7,060 bases of DNA from an uncultured Clostridia bacterium (GCA_934725745.1 CAKVCH010000030.1:1-7060); one strand, 5' to 3'. Numbered from the stretch's first letter, positions 1 to 6,062 are shown. Made by a program: numbers and translations. Notes: generated by a model from the letters alone, not told the origin.

Positions 1-60
1 TGCCAATTCCGACACCGTCGGCGGAGTAGCAATTGTGGAGTAGTAAATTATAACAATTTT
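1..60. repeat. partial hairpin repeat element at the window edge
   Basis: Positions 9-21 form a short hairpin (CCGAC, loop ACC, GTCGG) followed directly by CGGAGTAG. This resembles the middle hairpin plus GGGTAG tail of the fuller elements at 69-144 and 279-352, so it may be a truncated or diverged relative. The left part is outside the window. Nothing in this stretch looks coding. The relationship is judged by layout, not by strong base identity. Confidence 0.35.
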
Positions 61-68
61 CAGTTTTA

Positions 69-144
69 CCTGCCCTTGTAAGGGAAGGTGTCAACGAAGT
101 TGACGGAAGGGTAGTCCAACTGGAAATACTACTTGACTATAATT
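69..144 (+). repeat. intergenic hairpin repeat, copy 1 (direct)
   Basis: The element starts with a hairpin at 73-84 (CCCTT, GT, AAGGG). A second hairpin follows at 90-104 (GTCAAC, loop GAA, GTTGAC), then GGAAGGGTAGTCCAAC, a 7-base variable stretch, and the 17-mer ACTACTTGACTATAATT at 128-144. The copy at 279-352 has the same order, the same 10-mer GTAGTCCAAC, the same 7-base gap and the identical 17-mer. This looks like a dispersed non-coding repeat of REP/MITE type. No protein is encoded, and target-site duplications were not identified. Confidence 0.75.
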
Positions 145-162
145 TAGAAAGTAAAATGGTTT

Positions 163-213
163 TACTACCCCCTCGGTCTCTACGAGACCACTCCCCCTTA
201 CAATGGGGAGTAG
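163..213 (-). repeat. intergenic hairpin repeat, copy 2 (inverted)
   Basis: Read on the minus strand, this begins with CTACTCCCCATTGTAAGG and ends in GAGGGGGTAGTA, matching the order of the direct copies. The first hairpin is at 191-210 (CTCCCC/GGGGAG with one internal mismatch) and the second at 175-189 (GGTCTC, loop TAC, GAGACC). It lacks the TCCAAC and ACTACTTGACTATAATT tail of the other copies, so the tail is either lost or not part of the minimal element. Confidence 0.7.
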
Positions 214-278
214 GTATAAAATAGATTATTCTCCTTGCCATAGGGCGAGCCAATAAATTAAACTAATTTCGGTTTTTG

Positions 279-352
279 CTCCCCCTTGTAAGGGGGAGTA
301 CCCCGAAGGGGGGAGGGGGTAGTCCAACAAATATCACTACTTGACTATAATT
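279..352 (+). repeat. intergenic hairpin repeat, copy 3 (direct)
   Basis: This copy has a 9-bp hairpin at 279-298 (CTCCCCCTT, GT, AAGGGGGAG) and a second hairpin at 301-311 (CCCC, loop GAA, GGGG). GGGAGGGGGTAGTCCAAC, seven variable bases and the 17-mer at 336-352 follow, the last identical to the copy at 128-144. It ends about 37 bases before the signal peptidase start codon, so the element or its TATAAT may influence expression of that gene. The DNA from 214 to 278 between copies is AT-rich and shows nothing else I can support. Confidence 0.75.
346..351 (+). promoter_or_regulatory. possible -10 box supplied by the repeat element
   Basis: A perfect TATAAT lies at the end of hairpin repeat copy 3, giving a predicted transcript start near 358 and a leader of about 30 bases before the ATG at 390. 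No good -35 hexamer sits 16-18 bases upstream (that DNA is around GTCCAAC). The overlapping TTGACT at 341-346 has no matching -10 downstream. This is a tentative call. Confidence 0.3.
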
Positions 353-374
353 AAATAGGCAAACCAATCTTATT

Positions 375-382
375 AAAAGGAG
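375..382 (+). promoter_or_regulatory. ribosome binding site that decides the signal peptidase start
   Basis: AAAAGGAG ends one base before an ATG at 384 but seven bases before a second in-frame ATG at 390. The usual spacing of 5-9 bases favours 390, so the protein probably starts two codons later than the longest reading. Confidence 0.75.
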
Positions 383-389
383 TATGATT

Positions 390-1577
390 ATGTCCGACAT
401 AGTAAATATAAACATAGTTGAAGACAAATCCGTTCAAAGGGCGATGGAGCGCAAGGCAAGTGATTTGCTCAAAAAGTACGAGAAGAAGAGAAAAGTTAAC
501 GAAAACTTTTTAAAAGAGCCAAAGAGTGTTGCGGGCAAGGTTGCGCAAGTTGTTGTGTGTGCATTGAGCGGGATTTTGGTTGCGCTTACGCTACTTTTGG
601 GTGTAATGGTGCTAAACAGTCGCGTGCAAAATGTACCAGCGTCTTTTATGGGGTATTCCAAATTTACGCTTGTATCGGCGAGTATGTCAAATGACGGTTT
701 TAATGTTGGTGACAGTGTTGTGACAAGGAGTGTTAACACGAAAACCATTAAAAGGGGCGACAAAATAGCTTTTTATGTGTGGGGTGGGAGTTATACTAAA
801 TTTGACATCAATAGTTGCATTAAAATAAAGGATGAAGATGTCAGCGCGACATCTTATGACCGCTCAATTGCGACTTTTTTGGGGTTTAGGAGTGAAGAAA
901 TTAAGCAAGCGTCGAATGCAAATTCTATGCTTGTATTCCATAAAGTGCGCGACATATATGAAGACGACAACGGGGTAAGGTGGTTTAAGACTTATGGGTC
1001 GTCCAACCTTCAAGACGACGCTTATATGGTGTCTGAAAATGTAGTTTTAGGGATTCACACGGATTCGGGGTTCGCAAAATCAATTGCGGGTTTGTCGGAG
1101 ACTGTTTCGTCACCAGCGGTGGCGCTTGGGTTACTTGTGCCGATGATTTTATTAGGACTGACCATTTTTTATGATGTTGCAAGGGAACTTCAAATTAGGA
1201 AATTGCAACTTGATTGTATAGAAGAAAAGCGTAAGATAACCGACCCTATTTGCATAAAGAACAATGTTGGGTTGTATATGGACAAGCGTTCAAAATATAA
1301 GATTTTGGCGCAAGCCGACCCAGACGATAGGCTAGAATACATTAAACTTCTTTGGGCTGACGGGACTGCACCTAATAGTGTGCAAAAGTATTGTTTGAGA
1401 AAGGAAATGCTCCTTAGGAACAACCGCCGACTACTTGAAGTTAATAGGGAATGCCAAGAGCGCTTTAAGCGTGGCGACGACCCAACCGCCATAGCGGAAT
1501 ATTATACGCAAGAGAAATCAAAGCTTGAATCCGCTCAGCGCACCTTACAGCGTCTCCCAAAAGATTTAGCAAAGTGA
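390..1577 (+). CDS. SipW/Sec11-like type I signal peptidase with long cytoplasmic tail
   Basis: This is a membrane serine protease of the S26 signal peptidase family, which removes signal peptides from exported proteins at the outer face of the membrane. Residue numbers count from the longer start at 384; the likely protein is two shorter (395 aa). A charged N-terminus (about 1-52) precedes a membrane helix (about 53-77). The nucleophile motif SASM follows (Ser100), then GFNVGD and IKRGDKIAFY. The FHKV segment carries His186 where Lys would sit in LepB-type enzymes, which marks the SipW/Sec11 (His) subtype. The next conserved block, usually TKGDxN, reads TYGSSN, so the first of the two family Asp positions is Ser206; the second Asp is kept (Asp212). 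A second helix (about 243-264) is followed by a charged, helix-rich tail of about 130 residues, unusual for a roughly 190-residue family. No substrate gene is visible nearby. The family call is firm; activity and substrate are not. Confidence 0.8.
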   Translation: MSDIVNINIVEDKSVQRAMERKASDLLKKYEKKRKVNENFLKEPKSVAGKVAQVVVCALSGILVALTLLLGVMVLNSRVQNVPASFMGYSKFTLVSASMSNDGFNVGDSVVTRSVNTKTIKRGDKIAFYVWGGSYTKFDINSCIKIKDEDVSATSYDRSIATFLGFRSEEIKQASNANSMLVFHKVRDIYEDDNGVRWFKTYGSSNLQDDAYMVSENVVLGIHTDSGFAKSIAGLSETVSSPAVALGLLVPMILLGLTIFYDVARELQIRKLQLDCIEEKRKITDPICIKNNVGLYMDKRSKYKILAQADPDDRLEYIKLLWADGTAPNSVQKYCLRKEMLLRNNRRLLEVNRECQERFKRGDDPTAIAEYYTQEKSKLESAQRTLQRLPKDLAK

Positions 1578-1607
1578 GTTAAAGAAATGACAAGGTTCTA
1601 TTTCGAT

Positions 1608-1651
1608 GTAAACGAAAAAGAAAAGCCATAAGACTTTTCTTTTTCATTTAC
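1608..1651. terminator. bidirectional terminator between the signal peptidase gene and tRNA-Trp
   Basis: A 12-bp stem (GAAAAAGAAAAG at 1614-1625 pairing with CTTTTCTTTTTC at 1634-1645) with an 8-base loop is extended by GTAAA/TTTAC (1608-1612 with 1647-1651) across one C/A mismatch. Pyrimidine-rich tracts on both strands allow it to stop transcription from the signal peptidase gene (+) and from the tRNA gene (-). It begins about 30 bases after the stop codon and ends two bases before the tRNA CCA end. Confidence 0.7.
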
Positions 1652-1652
1652 T

Positions 1653-1726
1653 TGGCAGGGGAAGAAGGATTCGAACCCTCATCGATGGTTTTGGAGACCA
1701 TAGCTCTACCCTTGAACTATTCCCCT
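1653..1726 (-). tRNA. trnW: tRNA-Trp (anticodon CCA)
   Basis: The minus strand folds into a complete cloverleaf. The acceptor arm is AGGGGAA/TTCCCCT and the D arm is GTTC/GAGC. The anticodon stem ATGGT/ACCAT has loop CTCCAAA, so the anticodon is CCA (plus-strand positions 1692-1694). The variable loop has four bases, and the T arm is GAGGG/CCTTC with loop TTCGAAT. The discriminator is G and the 3' CCA is encoded. The CCA anticodon reads UGG only, which fits the use of TGA as a stop in this window. No second copy of the tRNA 3' end occurs in the window, so there is no sign of an element integrated here. Confidence 0.96.
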
Positions 1727-1755
1727 TTATAAGGTTGTTTTTAATTTACCTAAAC

Positions 1756-1784
1756 ATTATATTTAAAATGGTACATATTGTCAA
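1756..1784 (-). promoter_or_regulatory. consensus promoter for tRNA-Trp
   Basis: On the minus strand, TTGACA (1779-1784) and TATAAT (1756-1761) are both perfect sigma-A hexamers separated by 17 bases. Transcription should begin near 1749, about 23 bases before the mature 5' end at 1726, leaving a short leader for RNase P to remove. Confidence 0.88.
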
Positions 1785-1832
1785 TCATTTATATGTTTTT
1801 TCTCTTACATTTCAAAAAAATTTTCATTTTAT

Positions 1833-1872
1833 CGAACAAATGTTTGACAAGTTTATTTTCTTGTGTTATATA
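1833..1872 (+). promoter_or_regulatory. lexA promoter with overlapping SOS box
   Basis: CGAACAAATGTTTG (1833-1846) fits the Gram-positive LexA operator pattern CGAAC-N4-GTTY. Its last three bases are shared with a perfect -35 TTGACA (1844-1849). A -10 TATATA follows at 1867-1872 after 17 bases. LexA bound here would block RNA polymerase, so the gene should repress itself and be released after DNA damage. The start is expected near 1879, only a few bases after a GTTATA/TATAAC palindrome at 1865-1876. Confidence 0.88.
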
Positions 1873-1905
1873 TAACATAGAAAAAGTATATAGGAGAATA
1901 TTTGT

Positions 1906-2526
1906 ATGGTGCGAGAAAAAATTGATACAAAATTAGAAAAAGTTTATGATTGCATAAAGACAAGCGTCATACAATTTGGTTATCCACCAACTGTGCGTGA
2001 ACTTATGAAAGAACTTAATGTCAATTCAACTTCGACCATTAGTTATTATTTGAAAAAACTCGAAGATTTGGGACAAATAAGGCGCGGTGAAGGCAAAAAT
2101 AGAAGTATTGAACTTGTTGGGTTTGAGCATATCCAAGATAGCGGACGAACAAAAAAAGTTGCCCTTTTAGGCGATGTGTCGGCGGGGCAACCGATTTTTG
2201 CATTTTCGAATTATGACGAAGTTTATGATTTGCCCGTTGACCTTTTTAACCTTCCAAGTGTTGACTGCTTTATGCTCACAATTAAGGGCGATAGTATGAT
2301 TAAAGCGGGGATTTTTGATAAAGACAAGGTCATTGTGAGAAAACAAAGTTTTGCTGATAACGGCGAAATTATTGTTGCAATGATAGACGGCAGTGCGACT
2401 GTCAAAAGATATTTTAACGACGGGTCAATTATTCGTCTTATGCCCGAAAATGACAACTATTCACCAATTTTATCAAATGAAGTTATTATTTTAGGCAAAG
2501 TCGTTGGGCTTATAAGAAAGTATTAA
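1906..2526 (+). CDS. lexA: LexA repressor, SOS regulator with self-cleavage domain
   Basis: LexA represses DNA-damage genes and inactivates itself by cleavage when stimulated by RecA filaments. The 206-residue length is typical. The N-terminal winged helix (about 1-65) includes YPPTVREL and a recognition helix around 41-56 (STSTISYYLKKLE). The cleavage bond is Ala93-Gly94 in DVSAGQP. The C-terminal S24 peptidase domain has its nucleophile in KGDSM (Ser130) and the general-base Lys in SATVKRY (Lys167), so all key residues are present and it should be cleavable. The start is set by AGGAG at 1892-1896, nine bases before the ATG. An SOS box overlaps its own promoter. The gene converges on the tyrosine recombinase gene and appears to be transcribed alone. 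Confidence 0.96.
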   Translation: MVREKIDTKLEKVYDCIKTSVIQFGYPPTVRELMKELNVNSTSTISYYLKKLEDLGQIRRGEGKNRSIELVGFEHIQDSGRTKKVALLGDVSAGQPIFAFSNYDEVYDLPVDLFNLPSVDCFMLTIKGDSMIKAGIFDKDKVIVRKQSFADNGEIIVAMIDGSATVKRYFNDGSIIRLMPENDNYSPILSNEVIILGKVVGLIRKY

Positions 2527-2588
2527 AATATTTTAGCATTTTGCTTGTATTATTTAAAATATTAGGTTGTGATTTTGCAAAAAAGGTG

Positions 2589-2602
2589 ATTGACGCGTCA
2601 AT
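2589..2602. other. perfect 14-bp palindrome between lexA and the recombinase
   Basis: ATTGACGCGTCAAT is a perfect inverted repeat in the 170-base gap between two convergent genes. It is flanked by AT-rich DNA with a weak AT-only inverted repeat at 2527-2535/2555-2563. It does not match the SOS box seen at lexA. It could be a protein-binding site, but no function can be assigned. Confidence 0.5.
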
Positions 2603-2666
2603 TACAACTTTAATTGATTATGTCAAAAAGCATCAATATTTACGAATAAATATTGAATTTTTTATA

Positions 2667-2698
2667 AAAAAGTCCTTACATTTAAGTAAAGACTTTTT
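2667..2698. terminator. bidirectional terminator shared by lexA and the recombinase
   Basis: AAAAAGTC (2667-2674) pairs with GACTTTTT (2691-2698). After one C/A mismatch the stem continues with TTAC/GTAA (2676-2679 with 2686-2689) around an ATTTAA loop. A-runs and T-runs at the two ends allow use on both strands. The distal arm covers the first two bases of the recombinase TAA codon, which lies at 2697-2699 on the minus strand. Confidence 0.7.
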
Positions 2699-3770
2699 AA
2701 ATTTTTTCATCTTTGTCGCGAAGTTTGACAATGTTTGCAACGCTTTTGCGTGCGTCTTCGCTTATCGCGGCGTAGTGCTTTTTTGTCGTATTTACATCTC
2801 TATGGCCTAAGACATCTGCAACAATATAAATATCGCCTGTTTGCCTATACAAATTTGTACCATATGTGCTTCTTAATTTGTGTGGGGTAATATGTTTTAA
2901 TGGAACGCTTCCGCTTGCGTATTTTTTTACAAGTTGTTCGACTGCGCGGACGCCAATTCTTTTGTTTTGAAGAGACAAAAATAGGGCATTTTCGTTCGGC
3001 GCGACATTTTCGTTGTTCAATCTTTCTTCTAAATAGTCCTTTAACGCGTCTGCCACTTCGTCTGAAAAGTAGAGAATGACTTGATTTCCGCCTTTTCTTG
3101 TAATTTTAAAACCGTTTGTGTCAAAATCAATGTCGTCAATGTTAATCCCGACGCATTCGCTCACACGGATACCAGTTCCAAGTAAAAGAGTTAAAATCGC
3201 GACATCGCGTTTTTTTGTGAGTCTGTTGTAGGAGTTTTGTCTTTTTGAAAAACCTTCTGGACTTTCGGCGTTGTTGAGAAGTTTAACAACTTCGTCGACT
3301 TCGAGCCTTATAATTTCTTTGTCTCTTATTTTTGGCGTGTCGATTTTTGTCGAAACATTTTGGGGAAGTTTATCTTTCTTATAAAAATATTTTAGTAAAC
3401 TTCTAACTGCACACAACTTTCGCGCTTTACTTGTCGCTCCATTTTGATGATTTTTGTCGTTTTTATCATAACTTGACAAATAATTTAAAAAAAGTTCTAA
3501 GTCCGTCATGCTTAATTTCGCTAAGTCGTCAAGCGTGAGATCGTGAGCGGATATTTCTATAAAATTTTCGCACTCGTGAGTTAAAAAATCAAAAAAGATT
3601 TTTAAGTCCTGTGTATAGCCAAGGCGGGTAAGGGGGGTTGTTCTGTTTTCGATACCCGCAATAAACTCGTAGCAAAAATACGGCAAAGTTGACAAGTTGT
3701 GCATAATTTGCCTTTGATTTTTTGCATTTCGTTCTTTAAAATAGTCATTTTTCTTGTTTATATTTTCCAT
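2697..3770 (-). CDS. tyrosine recombinase/integrase, XerC/D/S-like
   Basis: This is a site-specific recombinase that cuts and rejoins DNA through a 3'-phosphotyrosine bond. The N-terminal core-binding domain spans about residues 25-145, with LTRLGYTQDLKIFFDFL typical of the family. The catalytic domain spans about 155-350 and keeps all six active residues: Arg202 (TGIRVSE), Lys226 (TRKGG), His297 and Arg300 (HKLR), His323 (LGHRD) and the nucleophile Tyr333 (KKHY). At 357 residues it is longer than XerC/XerD (about 300) and closer in length to single-recombinase XerS proteins, although I cannot show it acts in dimer resolution. No excisionase, phage gene or att duplication is present, so a resident chromosomal enzyme is more likely than a mobile-element integrase. 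Start choice is uncertain. The longest start at 3770 lacks a Shine-Dalgarno; Met23 (start at 3704) has AAAGG six bases upstream. Confidence 0.88.
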   Translation of the reverse strand: MENINKKNDYFKERNAKNQRQIMHNLSTLPYFCYEFIAGIENRTTPLTRLGYTQDLKIFFDFLTHECENFIEISAHDLTLDDLAKLSMTDLELFLNYLSSYDKNDKNHQNGATSKARKLCAVRSLLKYFYKKDKLPQNVSTKIDTPKIRDKEIIRLEVDEVVKLLNNAESPEGFSKRQNSYNRLTKKRDVAILTLLLGTGIRVSECVGINIDDIDFDTNGFKITRKGGNQVILYFSDEVADALKDYLEERLNNENVAPNENALFLSLQNKRIGVRAVEQLVKKYASGSVPLKHITPHKLRSTYGTNLYRQTGDIYIVADVLGHRDVNTTKKHYAAISEDARKSVANIVKLRDKDEKI

Positions 3771-3779
3771 TTCACAAAT

Positions 3780-3808
3780 ATTTTAGCAATTGACGACAAA
3801 ATTTGCAA
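3780..3808 (-). promoter_or_regulatory. likely recombinase promoter
   Basis: On the minus strand, TTGCAA (3803-3808) is followed after 17 bases by TAAAAT (3780-3785), preceded by TGC as an extended -10. The predicted transcript start is near 3773, only a few bases before the ATG at 3770, so the message may be almost leaderless if that start is used. It is divergent from the serS promoter, and the two share the short gap between the genes. Confidence 0.55.
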
Positions 3809-3815
3809 ACAAAAG

Positions 3816-3845
3816 TTGACTAGTTTTGCGTGACTATTGTATAAT
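3816..3845 (+). promoter_or_regulatory. serS promoter
   Basis: TTGACT (3816-3821) and a perfect TATAAT (3840-3845) are 18 bases apart. The expected start near 3852 leaves a leader of under 20 bases carrying only AAGGAG (3857-3862), six bases before the ATG at 3869. There is no room for a T-box riboswitch, which controls many aminoacyl-tRNA synthetase genes in Bacillota. Confidence 0.75.
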
Positions 3846-3868
3846 AAAATGATTTTAAGGAGAAAAAA

Positions 3869-5155
3869 ATGATTTCTATTGAACTTATTAAAAACAACTC
3901 AAAAAAAATAGAAGAATTATTGCTTAAAAAAGGATGTGAAGTTGATTTTGCGCCTGTTATTGCGTGGGACGAAGAAAGAAGGAGAATTATTGGCGAAGTT
4001 GAAGCATTAAAGGCTAAGAAAAACAAAGTAAGTGCTGAAATTCCAAAACTCAAAAAAGAAGGACACGACACATCTGCTATTTTTGAAGAAATGAAAGTTC
4101 TCGGTTCTCAAATCGAAAATTTGGATAAAAAACTTGCCGATGTTGAAAAGAAAATTTACGACTTCTTAATTGTTTTGCCAAATGTTCCAGACGAAGATTT
4201 GCTCGGTGGGGGAAAGGAAAACAATAGAGTTATAAGACAAGGGAACAAAAAGCCAGAATTTAACTTTAAAATAAAAAATCATGTTGATTTGTGCGTTGAT
4301 TTGGGGCTTATCGACTACGATAGGGGCGTTAAACTCGCTGGGAACGGCGCGTGGATTTACCGTGGGGTTGGCGCGCAACTTGAATGGGCGCTTCTCAATT
4401 TCTTTGTTGAAGAACATCTTAAAGACGGTTATGAGTTTATTTTGCCACCACATATGCTCGCATATGAATGTGGCGTTGGTTCGGGGCAATTCCCAAAATT
4501 TGTCGATGAAGTTTATTGGATTGACAAAAAGGACGAAAAATCAAAATTTTTATTGCCAACTGCTGAAACTGTGCTTGTTAATATGTACAAAAATGAGATT
4601 ATTCCACAAGAAAAGTTGCCTATGAAATTTTTTGCTTACACGCCTTGCTATCGTAGGGAAGCGGGAAGTTATAGACAAGAAGAGCGCGGAATGATTCGTG
4701 GGCACCAATTCAATAAAATAGAAATGGTTCAATATACAACGCCTGAAAATAGCGGAAAAGCTTTTGAAGAGTTGGTCGAAAAGGCAGAGCGACTTGTAAG
4801 TAAACTTGGATTGCATTATCAAGTTTCAAAACTTGCGGCGGGTGATTGCTCGGCTTCTATGAAAAGAACATATGATATTGAAGTCTGGATTCCAAGTATG
4901 GGGATTTATAAGGAAGTTTCGTCAGCTTCTAACGCTGGAGACTATCAAGCAAGGAGAAATAATACGCGTTATAGAGATTCCGAGACTAAAAAGACCGATT
5001 TTGTTCATACTTTAAATGCTAGCGGTCTTGCTACATCGAGACTTCTTCCTGCTATTGTGGAACAATTCCAAAATGCAGACGGAAGTGTTACAGTTCCAGA
5101 AGTTTTAAGAAAATATATGGGCGGGCTTGAAGTAATTAGACCTGTTCAAAAATAA
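3869..5155 (+). CDS. serS: seryl-tRNA synthetase
   Basis: A class II aminoacyl-tRNA synthetase that charges tRNA-Ser (and tRNA-Sec where present) with serine using ATP in the cytoplasm. At 428 residues it is full length. An N-terminal antiparallel coiled coil (about 32-100, Lys/Glu-rich) is the arm that grips the tRNA-Ser long variable arm. The class II core follows: PTAET (about 230-234, the serine-sensing TxE), motif 2 in CYRREAGSYRQEERG to FNKIEMVQ (about 260-288), and motif 3 around GLATSRLLPAIVEQ (386-399). The wording SGQFPKF, FAYTPCYRREAGSYRQEERG and SKLAAGDCS differs from the E. coli-type enzyme and, from memory, resembles a second bacterial SerRS subgroup. It is the first gene of a unit with the nucleotidyltransferase-like gene 10 bases downstream. 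Its own promoter and a strong ribosome binding site precede it. Confidence 0.97.
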   Translation: MISIELIKNNSKKIEELLLKKGCEVDFAPVIAWDEERRRIIGEVEALKAKKNKVSAEIPKLKKEGHDTSAIFEEMKVLGSQIENLDKKLADVEKKIYDFLIVLPNVPDEDLLGGGKENNRVIRQGNKKPEFNFKIKNHVDLCVDLGLIDYDRGVKLAGNGAWIYRGVGAQLEWALLNFFVEEHLKDGYEFILPPHMLAYECGVGSGQFPKFVDEVYWIDKKDEKSKFLLPTAETVLVNMYKNEIIPQEKLPMKFFAYTPCYRREAGSYRQEERGMIRGHQFNKIEMVQYTTPENSGKAFEELVEKAERLVSKLGLHYQVSKLAAGDCSASMKRTYDIEVWIPSMGIYKEVSSASNAGDYQARRNNTRYRDSETKKTDFVHTLNASGLATSRLLPAIVEQFQNADGSVTVPEVLRKYMGGLEVIRPVQK

Positions 5156-5165
5156 GAAAATTGCG

Positions 5166-6062
5166 ATGGAAAGAAGTTTAATAGAAAAATTTGCAAATAA
5201 AGTTGATAAAACAAAAGTGCAGGAATTTTATATGACTGCACTTTCTATCGTTACATCCGCTCTTGACGAAATCTGTGAAAATGCCGAGTATAAGGACCTT
5301 TTTACACCAGAAACAACAAGAATTTTTCCTATGGGCGATTACACAAATGAAACATTTATAGACGAGAGCGGGGAACTTGAAATTGTTATTGCATCGCATA
5401 ACTCACAACTGATTTTCAATAATTCTTCTTTTTTGAAAAATCTTTCTAAGGCAAAATCGAAAAAACAACGAGAAAATGTATCAAATATAGGCACATTAGA
5501 CAAATTTTCAATAGATTTTTCTAATATTTTGGCAACACATTTTAATCCGACTACTTATATTTTGCTGAATAATGATGGAATTAAAATTTTATGTTTGCAA
5601 GAATATGGCTTTAAAATTTTAATTCGTCTAGCGACTTTTAATGACCTAGATGATAAAGCGCTTTTAAATTTTTGGGACCCACTGCAAAAAAAGATTCGTC
5701 CTATTGATTTGTTTACTTATAACGAAAATATGGAGGAAAAAGATGCCCGCACAAAAGGGAATTATAAAAAACTTATCCGTATTTTTAAAAATATTCGAAA
5801 AACAATCCTTGTGAACAAATGGGCTATGGGAAGCGATTTAAATAAGTATTTTATTGAACTTATTGTGTACAATATTCCAGACTCTCTTATGCTTGACGAA
5901 AACATAGTTGAGTGCTTTTGTAAGTCGGTTAATTTTTTAGAAAACTGTGATGTCTTATCCTTTGTTTCCTTTGATGGGAACGCATTAAATACATTTAGTT
6001 TTGCAAAATTAACTTATTCTCGTGTGTTAAACTATATCCATTATATGACAAAATTACTATAA
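5166..6062 (+). CDS. nucleotidyltransferase-fold protein with atypical active site, function unknown
   Basis: This 298-residue protein resembles the OAS/cGAS/CD-NTase-like nucleotidyltransferase superfamily. An N-terminal helical segment (about 1-45) leads to the nucleotide-binding motif, where GDY (57-59) replaces the usual GS/GG. ELE (70-72) follows on the next strand in place of the usual DxD/ExD. A later strand, FKILIRLATF (149-158), lies where the third metal-binding acid normally sits but has none. The C-terminal helical part contains GNYKKLIRIFKNIRK (198-212) and KYFIELIVYNIPD (227-239), a pattern typical of these enzymes. So the fold is plausible but catalysis doubtful. It begins 10 bases after the serS stop with no clear Shine-Dalgarno, suggesting co-transcription and perhaps translational coupling. 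Its DNA looks AT-richer than serS. A defence role is possible by family, but no effector gene is adjacent. Confidence 0.6.
   Translation: MERSLIEKFANKVDKTKVQEFYMTALSIVTSALDEICENAEYKDLFTPETTRIFPMGDYTNETFIDESGELEIVIASHNSQLIFNNSSFLKNLSKAKSKKQRENVSNIGTLDKFSIDFSNILATHFNPTTYILLNNDGIKILCLQEYGFKILIRLATFNDLDDKALLNFWDPLQKKIRPIDLFTYNENMEEKDARTKGNYKKLIRIFKNIRKTILVNKWAMGSDLNKYFIELIVYNIPDSLMLDENIVECFCKSVNFLENCDVLSFVSFDGNALNTFSFAKLTYSRVLNYIHYMTKLL

Noticed and set aside
434..1492. Several minus-strand open frames inside the signal peptidase gene
   Set aside because: They are antisense shadows with no ribosome binding site and no recognisable domains, while the plus-strand frame has clear protease motifs.
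2541..2810. Plus-strand open frame after lexA
   Set aside because: It begins at TTG with no ribosome binding site, runs across the terminator and into the antisense of the recombinase 3' end, and its composition is AT-driven.
1653..3770. Integrated element bounded by tRNA-Trp and the tyrosine recombinase
   Set aside because: The genes between are lexA and its controls, there is no duplicate of the tRNA 3' end, and no phage or conjugation gene is present.
3846..3868. T-box or other riboswitch in front of serS
   Set aside because: The predicted leader is under 20 bases, too short for any such structure.
5166..6062. CBASS or other nucleotide-signalling defence operon
   Set aside because: The catalytic acids are incomplete, and there is no effector, Cap2/Cap3-type gene or other defence gene beside it; the upstream partner is serS.
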